Shown piece after piece: positions 16,356-25,502 of a stretch of DNA of 45,737 bases. The notes beneath the pieces were generated by a model, which saw only the letters and a list, made by a program, of their open reading frames with translations, did not search any database and was not told the origin of the DNA. The position numbers and the translations under genes are program-made. The number at the start of each line of letters is the position of its first letter. Position 1 is the stretch's first letter. The DNA comes from JAVZCJ01 sp964532175 (GTDB lineage Archaea; Thermoproteota; Nitrososphaeria_A; Caldarchaeales; JAVZCJ01), in assembly GCA_964532175.1 (NCBI GenBank), contig CAZHGP010000007.1, positions 1 to 45,737 on the forward strand, written 5' to 3'.

Positions 16356-17480
16356 ATGGCTGCAAAGGCTGAAACTTTTGCCGTTATAGGTAAAGGAATA
16401 TTTCATGATATAGAAATTCCAATAAAAGATAGTAAAAGTACTGAATATTTTTTCAAAACTGTAATTTCTCCAGGATTTTCTGATGCTCATGCACATCCAC
16501 ATGTAATTGAAAAAAATTGTAATGGAAGAAAATGGAAAAACATGAAAGATTGGTTTAATAATAGAAAAACAAAAATTAATGAAATATTATTAAGAAAAGA
16601 TTTGGAAATTTGCACAAAGCTTTCTAAATTGACTCTTTATAAAGCTCTATTAGAAGGAACTACTTTAATAGCATTAGTTAGTAGCAATCCATATGCTAAT
16701 CTATTAGCTTTTCAATCAATAGAAAATAAACCAAGAACAATAATTTTACCAACAATTTCAAATTTAAAAGGAATGAATAAAAGTTTTGAAGAAATAAAGT
16801 CCTTTTTAGAAAATATTGAGAAAAATGAAAATAATGAATTAATGAATTTTGGAATTTTTATCCATTCATTATCATTTATTAATTTAAATGATTTTATTGA
16901 ATCTGCAAAATGGAGCTATGAGAAAAATAAACCATTTGCATTACATTTAAGTGAAGGTTTTAAAGAATTAGAAAATCTTAGAAAAATAATTCATAATATA
17001 GAACATCCTAATCCAATAATAGGAGTACATTGTACAGAAAATGAAAATTATCATAGATTTAAAGTTAAAACTGTTAATTGTCCTTTATCAAATTTATTCA
17101 TATATGGTAAAACTCAAAAAAATTTTAATCAAATAGATTCTTTAGGAACTGATTGGCCATTAGTAATTGGTGGTATTGATAAACAAATAAAAGAATTAAT
17201 TAAAATTCATGGAAAAGATAAAATAAAGAAAATTCTTGAAAAAGCAACTATTGGAGGATATAAATTATATGGAATGCCACATAATGGAGATTTTATAGCT
17301 TTTGATACAAGCTTTGAAAATATTTTAAAAGGAAAAATTGAGTATCCAACATATGTTTTTATAAATTATAAGCCAATTGTTAAAAATAGAAAAATAGTAA
17401 GCTTAAATTTATCTTATGAAGAAGTTTTAAAAGAAATAGAAAAAACTATTAAAGAAGCATATGAAAAATATTCGAAATAA
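16356..17480 (+). CDS. Amidohydrolase family protein (TIM-barrel deaminase/hydrolase)
   Basis: A 374-residue member of the amidohydrolase superfamily. It carries ISPGFSDAHAHPHVIE near residue 40 (metal HxH), FALHLSEGF near 195, IIGVHCTENE near 225 and LGTDWPLVIGG near 265 (catalytic aspartate). The order H-x-H, H, H, D with a serine-glutamate after the third metal site resembles guanine/cytosine-deaminase-like and chlorohydrolase-like enzymes. Its position between the two GMP-synthesis genes might hint at a purine substrate, but it is divergent from guaA, so this is weak. The start is leaderless. There are no lysines in a KCX position that I can assign. Confidence 0.8.
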   Translation: MAAKAETFAVIGKGIFHDIEIPIKDSKSTEYFFKTVISPGFSDAHAHPHVIEKNCNGRKWKNMKDWFNNRKTKINEILLRKDLEICTKLSKLTLYKALLEGTTLIALVSSNPYANLLAFQSIENKPRTIILPTISNLKGMNKSFEEIKSFLENIEKNENNELMNFGIFIHSLSFINLNDFIESAKWSYEKNKPFALHLSEGFKELENLRKIIHNIEHPNPIIGVHCTENENYHRFKVKTVNCPLSNLFIYGKTQKNFNQIDSLGTDWPLVIGGIDKQIKELIKIHGKDKIKKILEKATIGGYKLYGMPHNGDFIAFDTSFENILKGKIEYPTYVFINYKPIVKNRKIVSLNLSYEEVLKEIEKTIKEAYEKYSK

Positions 17481-17670
17481 AAATAAATGAAGCTATTTAT
17501 TTAATAATGATAATATAATAGTTTAAATATAAAAAAAAAGAAAAAGAAGAATTTTTCTGGATTATTATTCGTTTTTTAATGTTCATAAGAAGTTGAACGA
17601 GCAATAATATTAACTTATAGGCTTATTTTTTTATTTAAAAAGCAATAACTTTATTTAAAAATAATAATAT

Positions 17671-18765
17671 TTAAAAATTTTTCAATTGAAAAATGTTATA
17701 TGGAAAACCTTCTTTAAAAGCTTGATTAGTAATATTTATAAATCTTGCTTTTTCTCTTAATTCTTTTATATTTCTAGCACCTATGTATCCCATTGCTTGT
17801 TTTAAAGCTGCTGAAAGTTCATTAATAACATTTTCCACACTACCTTTATATGGAACTAATCCCTCAACTCCTTCAGGAGCGTATTTTTTAGAAAACATGT
17901 ATCTATCAACACTTTTAATTACAGATTTTGATCCCATTCCACGATATAGTTTATATTTCCCTTCTAAACCATATTTTGAACCATTAATTATTTCGGTTGG
18001 AGATTCATCACATCCTGCAAATAAATTTCCACACATAACAGTATCTGCTCCAAGAGCCAAAGCTTTAACAATATCTCCACCATACCTTATCCCACCATCA
18101 GCTATTATTGGTATTCCATATTTTCTAGCTTCAAGATATACTAAATGTATAGCAGAAGCTTGTGGAACACCAACTCCAGTAACTACTCTAGTAATACATA
18201 TTGATCCTGCTCCTAAACCAACTCTAAAAGCATCTGGATTAATAGATAAATAATCTTTAACCGCTTCATTTGTAGCAATATTTCCAACGATTAAATCGCA
18301 TGATATTTCCTTTTTTATTTTCTCAATAGATTTTATTACATTAAGATTATGACCATGAGCACAATCTATAACTATAGCATCTACTTTTACTGAATTTAAT
18401 TTTTTTGCTCTTTCTATATCAAATGGACCAATTGCAGCTGCAACTCTAAGTTTTCCATTATCATCTATAGTAGATTCTTCTTTACCATCAATAGACTTAA
18501 CTTTTCTAACTTCTTCGACTTCTTTTTCAACACTCATATTTCTATGAATTACTCCTATACATCCAATTTTTGCTAAAGCTATAGCCATTCTATTTTCTGT
18601 AACTGTATCCATAGGAGAACTTACAAAAGGTTTCTTTAAAATAATATTTTTCGTAAAATTAGAAGAAATTTCAGCTTCATCAGGTTCTATACTAGATGCA
18701 TTTGGCAAAATTAATAAATCATCAAAAGAATAAAATGTTTTTAAAGAATCCAATTTAATATTCAT
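17671..18765 (-). CDS. guaB: IMP dehydrogenase lacking CBS domains
   Basis: 364 residues, against about 480 for a usual GuaB. The catalytic loop GAGSICITRVVTGVGVPQ places the nucleophile at C190. The flap YRGMGSKSVIKSVDRYMF with the Arg-Tyr pair, and PEGVEGLVPYKG, are those of IMP dehydrogenase rather than GMP reductase. Between RKVKS (about 91) and RVAAAIG (about 107) the two CBS domains are absent and only a loop of roughly 15 residues remains, so ATP/GTP control through a Bateman module is lost. It oxidises IMP to XMP with NAD, feeding the GMP synthase subunit at 15316-16251. It is the second gene after the THUMP methyltransferase on the same strand, 53 bases downstream, with a possible TATA (TTTTATAG) in between. 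Confidence 0.93.
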   Translation of the reverse strand: MNIKLDSLKTFYSFDDLLILPNASSIEPDEAEISSNFTKNIILKKPFVSSPMDTVTENRMAIALAKIGCIGVIHRNMSVEKEVEEVRKVKSIDGKEESTIDDNGKLRVAAAIGPFDIERAKKLNSVKVDAIVIDCAHGHNLNVIKSIEKIKKEISCDLIVGNIATNEAVKDYLSINPDAFRVGLGAGSICITRVVTGVGVPQASAIHLVYLEARKYGIPIIADGGIRYGGDIVKALALGADTVMCGNLFAGCDESPTEIINGSKYGLEGKYKLYRGMGSKSVIKSVDRYMFSKKYAPEGVEGLVPYKGSVENVINELSAALKQAMGYIGARNIKELREKARFINITNQAFKEGFPYNIFQLKNF

Positions 18766-18818
18766 ATTTTAACACTTAAAGAATTTTACTATAAAATAAT
18801 ATAAAAAGATTTATAAAA

Positions 18819-19910
18819 TTAATTTAAAAATATGAATATTTTTGCATTTATATCTCCATATTCTACATTTAATACTCTTGTTGGTTCAATAGATGGCATA
18901 AGCTCAGGTCTAGCAGTTATTACAACAAGAGATTTCCAATTATATTTACAAACATTATTGAAAAAATTTTCATAAAGCTCTTTCAAATTTTTCCTTTTTG
19001 TTCTTATTCCATAAGGTAAATCTGTTATAATATGATCATAATCTAAAGGTATTTTTGTAGAATCTCCATTAATGAAATTTATTTGAACTCCAGCTTTTTC
19101 TGCATTCTTTTTTGCACCATTAATACTTCTTATACTTATATCTATACCAGTAATATGCAAATTCTTATTTTTACTTTGATATTTTTCAATAAAATTCTTA
19201 TAATCTTCTTTATTTATAAAATTAAATTTTTCAAAATTGAATTTTCTATATTTACCAATAGGAATATTATTAGCCCATATTGCTGCTTCTATAGGTATAG
19301 TGCCTACACCACACATTGGATCGCATAAACTTTCATTTATATTCCATTTAGAAAGCCTAACCATAGAATATGCAATTGTAGATTTTAATGGAGCTTTATG
19401 TCCTATTATCCTATACCAACGCTTATGAAGACTTTCACCAGTAGTATCAATACCAATCCAAAATAAAGAATTTCTAACTTCACATCTTATTTCTATATCA
19501 GGATTATCAAGATTAACTTTAAGCTTATAATTTTTACTTTTAAGATAATTATCAATAAAAGCTTGACCAACTACACGAGCTACATCTATACTTGTAAAAT
19601 TATGCTTACCAAAACGCTCAGCTCTTATAGCAAAACTTTGATTAAAATGAATAAAATCCATTAAATCTAAATTAACTACTTTAGAATAAATATCATTTAA
19701 ATCAATAAATTCGCTAAAATGTAATAATAGAATAATTCTATGTAATGATTGAGAAAAATAATTTAATTTAAAAATTGCTTTTTCTTCACTATCAAAAATA
19801 ATTGCTCCAGGATGAAAGAAATTAGCTTTTACTCCAATTAATTCTTCTACTTCTTTAATAGCTATTTCTTCAAGGCCTGGATTGCATGTAGCTAAAAATT
19901 TAAAAACCAT
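18819..19910 (-). CDS. THUMP-domain tRNA/rRNA N2-guanine methyltransferase, Trm14-like
   Basis: 363 residues. The N-terminus FLATCNPGLEEIAIKEVEE is typical of the Trm14/RlmL group, followed by a THUMP RNA-binding domain (about 60-160) and a Rossmann methyltransferase domain. SAM motifs are DPMCGVGTIPIEAAIWA near residue 198, GIDISIRSINGAKKNAEKAG near 255 and the catalytic TDLPYG near 297 (family [DN]-x-P-Y/F-G). Enzymes of this kind form N2-methylguanosine, for example at tRNA position 6. I cannot separate Trm14 from other THUMP methyltransferases from sequence alone. It precedes guaB on the minus strand. Confidence 0.85.
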   Translation of the reverse strand: MVFKFLATCNPGLEEIAIKEVEELIGVKANFFHPGAIIFDSEEKAIFKLNYFSQSLHRIILLLHFSEFIDLNDIYSKVVNLDLMDFIHFNQSFAIRAERFGKHNFTSIDVARVVGQAFIDNYLKSKNYKLKVNLDNPDIEIRCEVRNSLFWIGIDTTGESLHKRWYRIIGHKAPLKSTIAYSMVRLSKWNINESLCDPMCGVGTIPIEAAIWANNIPIGKYRKFNFEKFNFINKEDYKNFIEKYQSKNKNLHITGIDISIRSINGAKKNAEKAGVQINFINGDSTKIPLDYDHIITDLPYGIRTKRKNLKELYENFFNNVCKYNWKSLVVITARPELMPSIEPTRVLNVEYGDINAKIFIFLN

Positions 19911-20088
19911 AAGCTAATTTAACTTAATTTTTTTATTTTTTATAATAAGATAAAAAGAATAGTTAAATTTAAATTTTTATTTTAAATTAATTAAATAAAT
20001 AGAATTTTTACATTTTTATGTTATTTTTATTCATTTATGTATAAAAAGACTTATAAACATATATTTTTTATCAACTATTGGAAAAATC

Positions 20089-20844
20089 ATGTCTCAAACA
20101 GAAGAAGTTTTTAAAAGAGGAGTTTCATGGATGCATATAGTTACATTTGCTATTGCTACAGGAGTTTCAGCTATACTTGCAATATACGCAGTTTTTGCAG
20201 TTCCAGTAGCACCTTTTCCAGGAGTTTCCGGATTGTATTTTGCTGCTGCAATTTATGTTCCATTGTCTTTATGGCTTGGAATGTGGGGTCCTTTAGCAGG
20301 ATATTTTAGCTGTGTAATACTTGGATTTGCAACAACACCTTTTGGACCATTTTCATTTGTTTGGTCTTTATGTGATTTTTTCGAAGGATTAATACCATTA
20401 GTCGCATTTAAGTTATTTAAAGTAGACCCTGAACTTAAAATGCAAAGGCCTGGTATAACATGGGCTTTATTTGGATTATTAGTTTTAGACTTAATTCTAG
20501 GTGTTATATCATATGCTTTAACATGGTCTGAAGTATTTCTTGCAAGCATATTTTTAAGTTTAATAATCGTAATTCTTATGGGTGCAGCTAATCCAAAATA
20601 TTGGAAATCATGGATATTCTATGCAATCTTTGGAATAATTGGAGGAGCTTTTGGATCAGCTTTATTTGGTATAGGAACTCTTGTTCTTGGTGGCTTTGCG
20701 CCTGCAGAAGCTTTCTGGGTTGGATTTTTAGGATGGTTTATAGGTGACGTTCTAGTAATTGGAACGATTGGAACAATTTTAATGATAGCTTTAACTCCTA
20801 GAATAAAGCGTACACCAATATACGTTAGAGGATGGTTTTCATAA
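20089..20844 (+). CDS. ECF transporter S component (substrate-binding membrane protein)
   Basis: A 251-residue membrane protein with about six hydrophobic helices. A cytosolic N-terminus is followed by an Ala/Gly/Pro-rich first part (APFPGVSGLYFAAAIYVPLSLWLG, then WGPLAGYFSCVILG and FFEGLIPLVAFKLF), as in ECF S components. The next two genes, EcfT and a fused double ATPase, complete a dedicated ECF transporter, which supports the call. The substrate is not evident; ECF systems take up vitamins, nucleobase-like compounds or metals. Thiamine precursors (YkoE-YkoD-YkoC systems also have a fused ATPase) or purines (because of the facing nucleosidase gene) are only suggestions. A TATA-like CTTATAAACA lies about 35 bases upstream. 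Confidence 0.8.
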   Translation: MSQTEEVFKRGVSWMHIVTFAIATGVSAILAIYAVFAVPVAPFPGVSGLYFAAAIYVPLSLWLGMWGPLAGYFSCVILGFATTPFGPFSFVWSLCDFFEGLIPLVAFKLFKVDPELKMQRPGITWALFGLLVLDLILGVISYALTWSEVFLASIFLSLIIVILMGAANPKYWKSWIFYAIFGIIGGAFGSALFGIGTLVLGGFAPAEAFWVGFLGWFIGDVLVIGTIGTILMIALTPRIKRTPIYVRGWFS

Positions 20845-20845
20845 A

Positions 20846-20863
20846 CTCCCTTTTTTATTTTTT
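20846..20863 (+). terminator. T-rich stretch between S component and EcfT
   Basis: CTCCC is followed by two runs of T, then by the GGAGGT ribosome site of EcfT at 20865-20870. It may reduce read-through. CTCC could also pair with GGAG of the ribosome site, with the T-rich part as loop, and so modulate EcfT translation. Both ideas are inferred. Confidence 0.3.
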
Positions 20864-20875
20864 AGGAGGTAAGAA

Positions 20876-21709
20876 ATGAGTTTAAAAGAAAGTACTACAA
20901 GCGTAAGAACATTCTTTTTATGGATTCCAAGAGAATCTATTATACATAAGCTTCATCCAATCACAAAAATCATATTAATGCTTATTTTAGGTTCAAGCAT
21001 ATTCATTTTATCAAATCCAATTAAAATATTTTTTATATTAATTATATCAACTATTCTTTTAATCATTTCAAGAATACCTATTAAAATGATATGGAAATTC
21101 ATATTTGCTTCAACTGGAATGATTTCTGCATGTGTTATTGCATGGATGCTTTTCAGTATAGAAGCTGGAAGCACGATATACTTTGAAAAATACATTGAAA
21201 TTATACCTAATAAATGGATATGGCACATATATATTACTGAAAATACTATTTTCAAATCTTTATTAATAGGAATAAAAATTATTTCAATGATATTAGTAAC
21301 TATTTTATTCTTAACAACAATGCGTGATAGAGAATTTATATATGGTCTTAGAAAAATGCATATACCATTTCCATTATGCTTAGCAACTTCTTTAACTTTT
21401 AGAGCAATGTATATTTTTAGGCAAGATTATCAAATAGTTAAAGAAGCAATGATGTCGAGAGGTGTTGATTTTAAAACTATTTCTATTCCAAAGAAAATAA
21501 TTCAATTTTCAAGATTATTTATTCCAATATTAACTTTATTATTTAAAAGAGCTCAAGAAATGACTTTAGGAGTAGAGGCAAGAGGTATTCCATTAAAAGG
21601 TGGGAAATATAGTCTTTATCATGATATCCCAATTAAAAAAATCGATTATGTTTTTATCTTATCGATTTTCCTAATATTATTATTAATATTTTATTTACCA
21701 TTATCTTAA
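20876..21709 (+). CDS. ECF transporter T component (EcfT)
   Basis: A 277-residue scaffold protein with about five transmembrane segments. The paired coupling motifs of EcfT are visible: MMSRGVDFKT near residue 190 (Ala/Ser-Arg-Gly) and GVEARGIPLKGGK near 235 (A-R-G). It connects the S component to the ATPase dimer. A strong AGGAGGT precedes the ATG. It is the middle gene of the three-gene ECF operon. Confidence 0.9.
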   Translation: MSLKESTTSVRTFFLWIPRESIIHKLHPITKIILMLILGSSIFILSNPIKIFFILIISTILLIISRIPIKMIWKFIFASTGMISACVIAWMLFSIEAGSTIYFEKYIEIIPNKWIWHIYITENTIFKSLLIGIKIISMILVTILFLTTMRDREFIYGLRKMHIPFPLCLATSLTFRAMYIFRQDYQIVKEAMMSRGVDFKTISIPKKIIQFSRLFIPILTLLFKRAQEMTLGVEARGIPLKGGKYSLYHDIPIKKIDYVFILSIFLILLLIFYLPLS

Positions 21710-21725
21710 ATGTATGGTGTTTTAT

Positions 21726-23399
21726 TTGTCAATTATAGATATTAAAAATTTTTATTGGAAATATCTAGGATCAAAAGATTATGCTTTAAAAAATATTAAT
21801 TTAAAAATTGAGAAAGGAGAATTCATAGGAATAATGGGTCCTACTGGAGCAGGAAAATCAACTTTATGTTTAGCTATAGCAGGCTTAATTCCATGGGTTT
21901 TACCAGGAGAAATTAAAGGAGATGTTATAATAGATGGAATGAATACACGTAAATACTCAATGAAAGATATTACTAAAAAAGTTGGTATAGTTTTTCAAGA
22001 TCCTGAAATACAATTCATAATGATGAGTGTAGAAGATGAAGTTGCAATAGGTTTAGAAAGAATGAATCTTTCACGAGAAGAAATGATTAAAAGAGTTGAT
22101 TGGGCTTTAGATATTGTTGGTATGAAAGAATATAAAGATGTTTCTCCAGAAGAACTTTCAGGAGGACAAAAACAAAGAGTAGCAATAGCTACAATGCTTG
22201 CTAAGCAACCTGAAATACTAGTATTAGATGAACCAACTTCAGACTTAGACCCTAAAGGTAAAATGGAAGTTTTTTCAGTAATTTCAAATTTAAGAAAAGA
22301 ATTTGATACTACAATAATAATGGCAACTCATGAAAGTGAAAAAATATTAAAATTTGCTGATAGAATAATAGTATTAAATGAAGGAAATAAAATTCTTGAA
22401 GATTGTCCAGAAAAAATTTTTTCAAGAATAGATGAACTTAAAAAAATTGGAATAAGACCACCACAAATTACAGAAGTTTGCAATAAACTTGGATGTGGAA
22501 CAGTGTTAACTATTGAAGAAGCAGAAAAAATTTTAAATGAAAAGTTCAGTTTAAAAAATAAGCAATATTATCAAAAAATTGATTTTTTAAAAAATAATAG
22601 AAAACCAGTAATAGAAGTTCAAAATGTTTCTTATGTTTATCCAAATGGATTTAAAGCTTTAGAAAATGTTAATTTAACAATATATGAAAAAGATTATATT
22701 GCAATAATTGGTCAAAATGGAAGTGGAAAAACAACTCTTGCAAAACATTTTAATGGAATATTAAAGCCTACTAGTGGGAAAGTATTGGTTTATGGAATGG
22801 ATACTAGAAAAACTCCAATATCAGAAATTGCTAAAAAAGTAGGTTATTGTTTTCAAAATCCAGACCATCAAATTTTTTCTAATACTGTAGAAGAAGAAAT
22901 TGCATTTGGATTAAAACAAATTGGATTAAGTAAAAAAGAAATAGAAAAGAAAGTTTCTGAAATATTAAAGATTGTAGGTCTTGAAGAATATAGATATGAA
23001 GACCCATCATTTCTTGGAAAAGGACAAAGACAAAGACTTGCAGTTGCTTCAATACTTGTATTAGAGCCTAAAATTCTTGTAGTAGATGAACCTACAACAG
23101 GTCAAGATTATGCTATGATAAAAGATTTAATGAATTTGCTTACACATTTAAATAATATAGGCAATACTATCATAATTATAACTCATGATATGCAAATAGC
23201 TGCAGAATATACAAAAAGAATAATAATTATGCGTAATGGAAGGATTGTTGCTGACGATACACCTTTAAGAATATTTAGCAATTTAGAATTATTATCAGAA
23301 AACGATTTAGAAGCCCCTCAAATAACTCAACTTTCAATTAAATTAGGATTCGTAGCTTTAAATAATGAAGATTTCATAAAAATAGTTAAAGGAGAATAA
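21726..23399 (+). CDS. ECF transporter fused double ATPase (EcfA-EcfA')
   Basis: About 557 residues with two ATPase domains in one chain. Domain 1 has GPTGAGKST, VFQDPEIQF, LSGGQKQR, ILVLDEP and MATHE. Domain 2, from about residue 300, has GQNGSGKTT, CFQNPDHQIF, a diverged signature LGKGQRQR, ILVVDEP and IITHD. So the dimer is pre-assembled and slightly asymmetric. I prefer the TTG at 21726 because GGTG at 21716-21719 gives a six-base spacing; the ATG at 21714 has no ribosome site and overlaps this one. It ends the ECF operon. TTG starts also occur at cbiM and other genes in this window. Confidence 0.9.
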   Translation: MSIIDIKNFYWKYLGSKDYALKNINLKIEKGEFIGIMGPTGAGKSTLCLAIAGLIPWVLPGEIKGDVIIDGMNTRKYSMKDITKKVGIVFQDPEIQFIMMSVEDEVAIGLERMNLSREEMIKRVDWALDIVGMKEYKDVSPEELSGGQKQRVAIATMLAKQPEILVLDEPTSDLDPKGKMEVFSVISNLRKEFDTTIIMATHESEKILKFADRIIVLNEGNKILEDCPEKIFSRIDELKKIGIRPPQITEVCNKLGCGTVLTIEEAEKILNEKFSLKNKQYYQKIDFLKNNRKPVIEVQNVSYVYPNGFKALENVNLTIYEKDYIAIIGQNGSGKTTLAKHFNGILKPTSGKVLVYGMDTRKTPISEIAKKVGYCFQNPDHQIFSNTVEEEIAFGLKQIGLSKKEIEKKVSEILKIVGLEEYRYEDPSFLGKGQRQRLAVASILVLEPKILVVDEPTTGQDYAMIKDLMNLLTHLNNIGNTIIIITHDMQIAAEYTKRIIIMRNGRIVADDTPLRIFSNLELLSENDLEAPQITQLSIKLGFVALNNEDFIKIVKGE

Positions 23400-23480
23400 T
23401 GAATGTAAATGAAATTGTGACTAGCTTTTAGAAATGAAAAGTTAAAAAATGATGTTTATTTTTATTTAAAAATTCCAAAA

Positions 23481-23514
23481 TTCAAATTTTTATTTGAAAG
23501 ATACCTCCTTTTTT
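23481..23514 (+). terminator. Hairpin and T-tract after the ECF operon
   Basis: TTCAAA and TTTGAA form a 6-base inverted repeat (23481-23498), followed by CCTCC and a run of six Ts at 23509-23514. It lies about 100 bases after the double ATPase stop, between convergent genes, so it is a plausible terminator. Confidence 0.4.
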
Positions 23515-23554
23515 AAAAATAAAAAAAATATTATTTTGTAATTTGAAATTCATA

Positions 23555-24478
23555 TTAAGTAGTTGTTGCAACAATTTCTATTCTTTCTTTACTGAATAAC
23601 TCTATCATCTTTATTACAATGTTTGCTGAATTATTAGCAGCATATTGCCAGAATTCTTTAATAATTTCTACAGCTATTTCATCTGCTCTATCTGAATTTG
23701 TTCTAATAATAACCCATGGGATATTATGAATATAAGCTACTTGAGCCATTGCTCCACCTTCCATTTCTGTAGATAAAGCATTAAATGTTTTATATAACCA
23801 ATCGACTTTTTCAGTTGAAGCTATGAATTGATCTCCGGTAACGATAACTCCTACACGAATCACAGGTTTTCTTGTAGTACCAGGTACATTTTCAAATGTT
23901 AATTCTTCGGTTGCTTTTAATGCCAATTTAATCAAATCTGGATTTGCTTTAAAAAATTTTATTCGTGTTGTATTACCAAATTTATAAATAGGGACTCCTT
24001 GAGGGATAAAACCTCGTTCTAATTCAGCTTCCTCAGGATATTGTACACCCTTTAGACCACCTATCGGAACTACTAAACCATAGTCATGCTGAGCTACAAC
24101 TTCACTAATAGTTATATCACCTATATCAGTGAATGGAGCTACTCCTCCAGAAATACCACTGAAAATTATGAAACGAGGATTGAATTGTTGTATTAGTAGT
24201 TCGGTACCTGCAGCTGTATTAACTTTTCCTACACCACAAAAGAAAGCAACAACATTGACACCATGTATTTTACCTAGGTGAAACGTCCACTGTGCTATTG
24301 TAATATTTTTCTCAACTTTCATTGCTTCTATAATTTTTGTAAGTTCACCAGGAAAGGCAGATATAATGGCGATAGGTTTTTCTACTACTTTAGGTTTTGG
24401 CAGCATCACCACAACAGTAATGATTAAAAGTACTACAGTTGTTAGGGTTATTATCATATATGCAATTTTATTCTTCAT
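23555..24478 (-). CDS. Membrane-anchored MTA/SAH nucleosidase-like protein
   Basis: 307 residues. It starts with a positively charged tip and a hydrophobic helix (IAYMIITLTTVVLLIITVVVML, about 5-26), an uncleaved anchor or signal. The rest is a purine nucleoside phosphorylase/nucleosidase fold: IAIISAFPGELTKI (the Glu of the MTAN family), FFCGVGKVNTAAGTELLI, FSGISGGV, VVAQHDYG, VTGDQFIAS, STEMEGGAMAQVA and IIRTNSDRAD (catalytic Asp in SD). The motifs fit 5'-methylthioadenosine/S-adenosylhomocysteine nucleosidases, normally cytosolic. The anchor predicts that this one acts outside the membrane, splitting nucleosides to bases. It is convergent with the second ECF transporter operon. Confidence 0.8.
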   Translation of the reverse strand: MKNKIAYMIITLTTVVLLIITVVVMLPKPKVVEKPIAIISAFPGELTKIIEAMKVEKNITIAQWTFHLGKIHGVNVVAFFCGVGKVNTAAGTELLIQQFNPRFIIFSGISGGVAPFTDIGDITISEVVAQHDYGLVVPIGGLKGVQYPEEAELERGFIPQGVPIYKFGNTTRIKFFKANPDLIKLALKATEELTFENVPGTTRKPVIRVGVIVTGDQFIASTEKVDWLYKTFNALSTEMEGGAMAQVAYIHNIPWVIIRTNSDRADEIAVEIIKEFWQYAANNSANIVIKMIELFSKERIEIVATTT

Positions 24479-24664
24479 TTCTTACATCACTTTATCATAA
24501 TAATATTAATTTTTTTAAAAAATTTAAAGTTTTTTAACATAAAAATGTTAAAAGAACAAGTATGAATAAAGTAGAAATTATGATAGTAATTTATCATTAA
24601 AAAATTCAATATATACTTCTTGAAAATATGTATAAATAAGAATTAATAAACTTATTTTAAAAAA

Positions 24665-24697
24665 ATGACTTTAGAGGGATAATTTTTATTCTCCTCT
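24665..24697 (+). promoter_or_regulatory. Leader with a 5-codon frame and hairpin before the MBL gene
   Basis: A TATA box (TATAAATA, 24632-24639) predicts transcription from about 24663. The first ATG, at 24665, opens a five-codon frame (MTLEG, stop 24680-24682). AGAGG at 24673-24677 can pair with CCTCT at 24693-24697, followed by GTTTTTATTTATT. The arrangement resembles a small leader peptide with a terminator-like hairpin. It could equally be incidental in such AT-rich DNA. Confidence 0.3.
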
Positions 24698-24731
24698 GTT
24701 TTTATTTATTAAATAAGAGTTGAGATAAAAT

Positions 24732-25493
24732 ATGGTAAAGATAACTCAAATATTGCCAGGTTTAAGTATAAGAACTTCAGTTGGAATGATCGGTGCATGC
24801 GCAATAACTTTAATTGAAAATGAAGGAAAATTAATACTTATAGATACTGGCCATTTTGGAAATAGAATGCATCTTATAAAAGCATTAGAAAATAATGGAA
24901 TTGATCCAAAAAATATAGAAATTGTTGTATTAACACATTTACATTGGGATCATTGTTTAAATATAGACCTTTTTAGTAATGCAAAAATATATTTAAATGA
25001 AAAAGAATATGAAATAGGAGATGTGATTCCAAATTTTAATAATTCAAATGTAGAATATAATAGAGCAATTAATAACATTATAAAAGAAATAATATTAAAA
25101 AATAAAAAAATAGAATTATTCAATGGTGATATTGAATTAACAAAAGATATAAAATTGCTAGAAACCCCAGGTCATTCACCTGGACATACTGCAATTCTCA
25201 TAGAAAATAATAAAGAAAAAATTGTTTGTGGAGGAGATACGATAGCTCTTGCAAGAGATTATTTATTGGAATATCCTGATTTAATATTCTATGATAAAGA
25301 GAAAGCTCATGAAAGCATAATAAAAATAAAAAACGAAAAACCTTCAATAATATATCCTGGACATGATAGGCCATTTAAAATAAAAAATGGGAAAACATTT
25401 TATTTAAAAAATGCTGAAGTTGAAATACTAATAAGAAATTCATTGTATGATAATTATCATATTAAAATAATTAATGAAAGCCTTAATATTTGA
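24732..25493 (+). CDS. Metallo-beta-lactamase-fold hydrolase
   Basis: 253 residues. THLHWDHCLN near residue 72 is the HxHxDH metal motif. ETPGHSPGHTAIL near 142 supplies the third metal histidine, GGDT near 166 the bridging aspartate, and YPGHDRP near 215 the last histidine. The overall layout (N-acyl-homoserine-lactonase/glyoxalase II group) suggests a lactonase or thioesterase-type hydrolase. The ATG follows GAGTTGAGATAAA, a weak ribosome site. The KH/PP-loop gene follows after nine bases and is probably cotranscribed. Confidence 0.85.
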   Translation: MVKITQILPGLSIRTSVGMIGACAITLIENEGKLILIDTGHFGNRMHLIKALENNGIDPKNIEIVVLTHLHWDHCLNIDLFSNAKIYLNEKEYEIGDVIPNFNNSNVEYNRAINNIIKEIILKNKKIELFNGDIELTKDIKLLETPGHSPGHTAILIENNKEKIVCGGDTIALARDYLLEYPDLIFYDKEKAHESIIKIKNEKPSIIYPGHDRPFKIKNGKTFYLKNAEVEILIRNSLYDNYHIKIINESLNI

Positions 25494-25502
25494 AATTTAA
25501 AA

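Noticed and set aside
17481..17670. Intergenic gap between convergent amidohydrolase and guaB
   Set aside because: It holds only T-rich and A-rich stretches consistent with terminators of both genes; no stable hairpin, small gene or RNA could be supported.
17783..18253. Open frame of 156 codons on the plus strand
   Set aside because: Antisense to IMP dehydrogenase, whose catalytic motifs occupy the same DNA.
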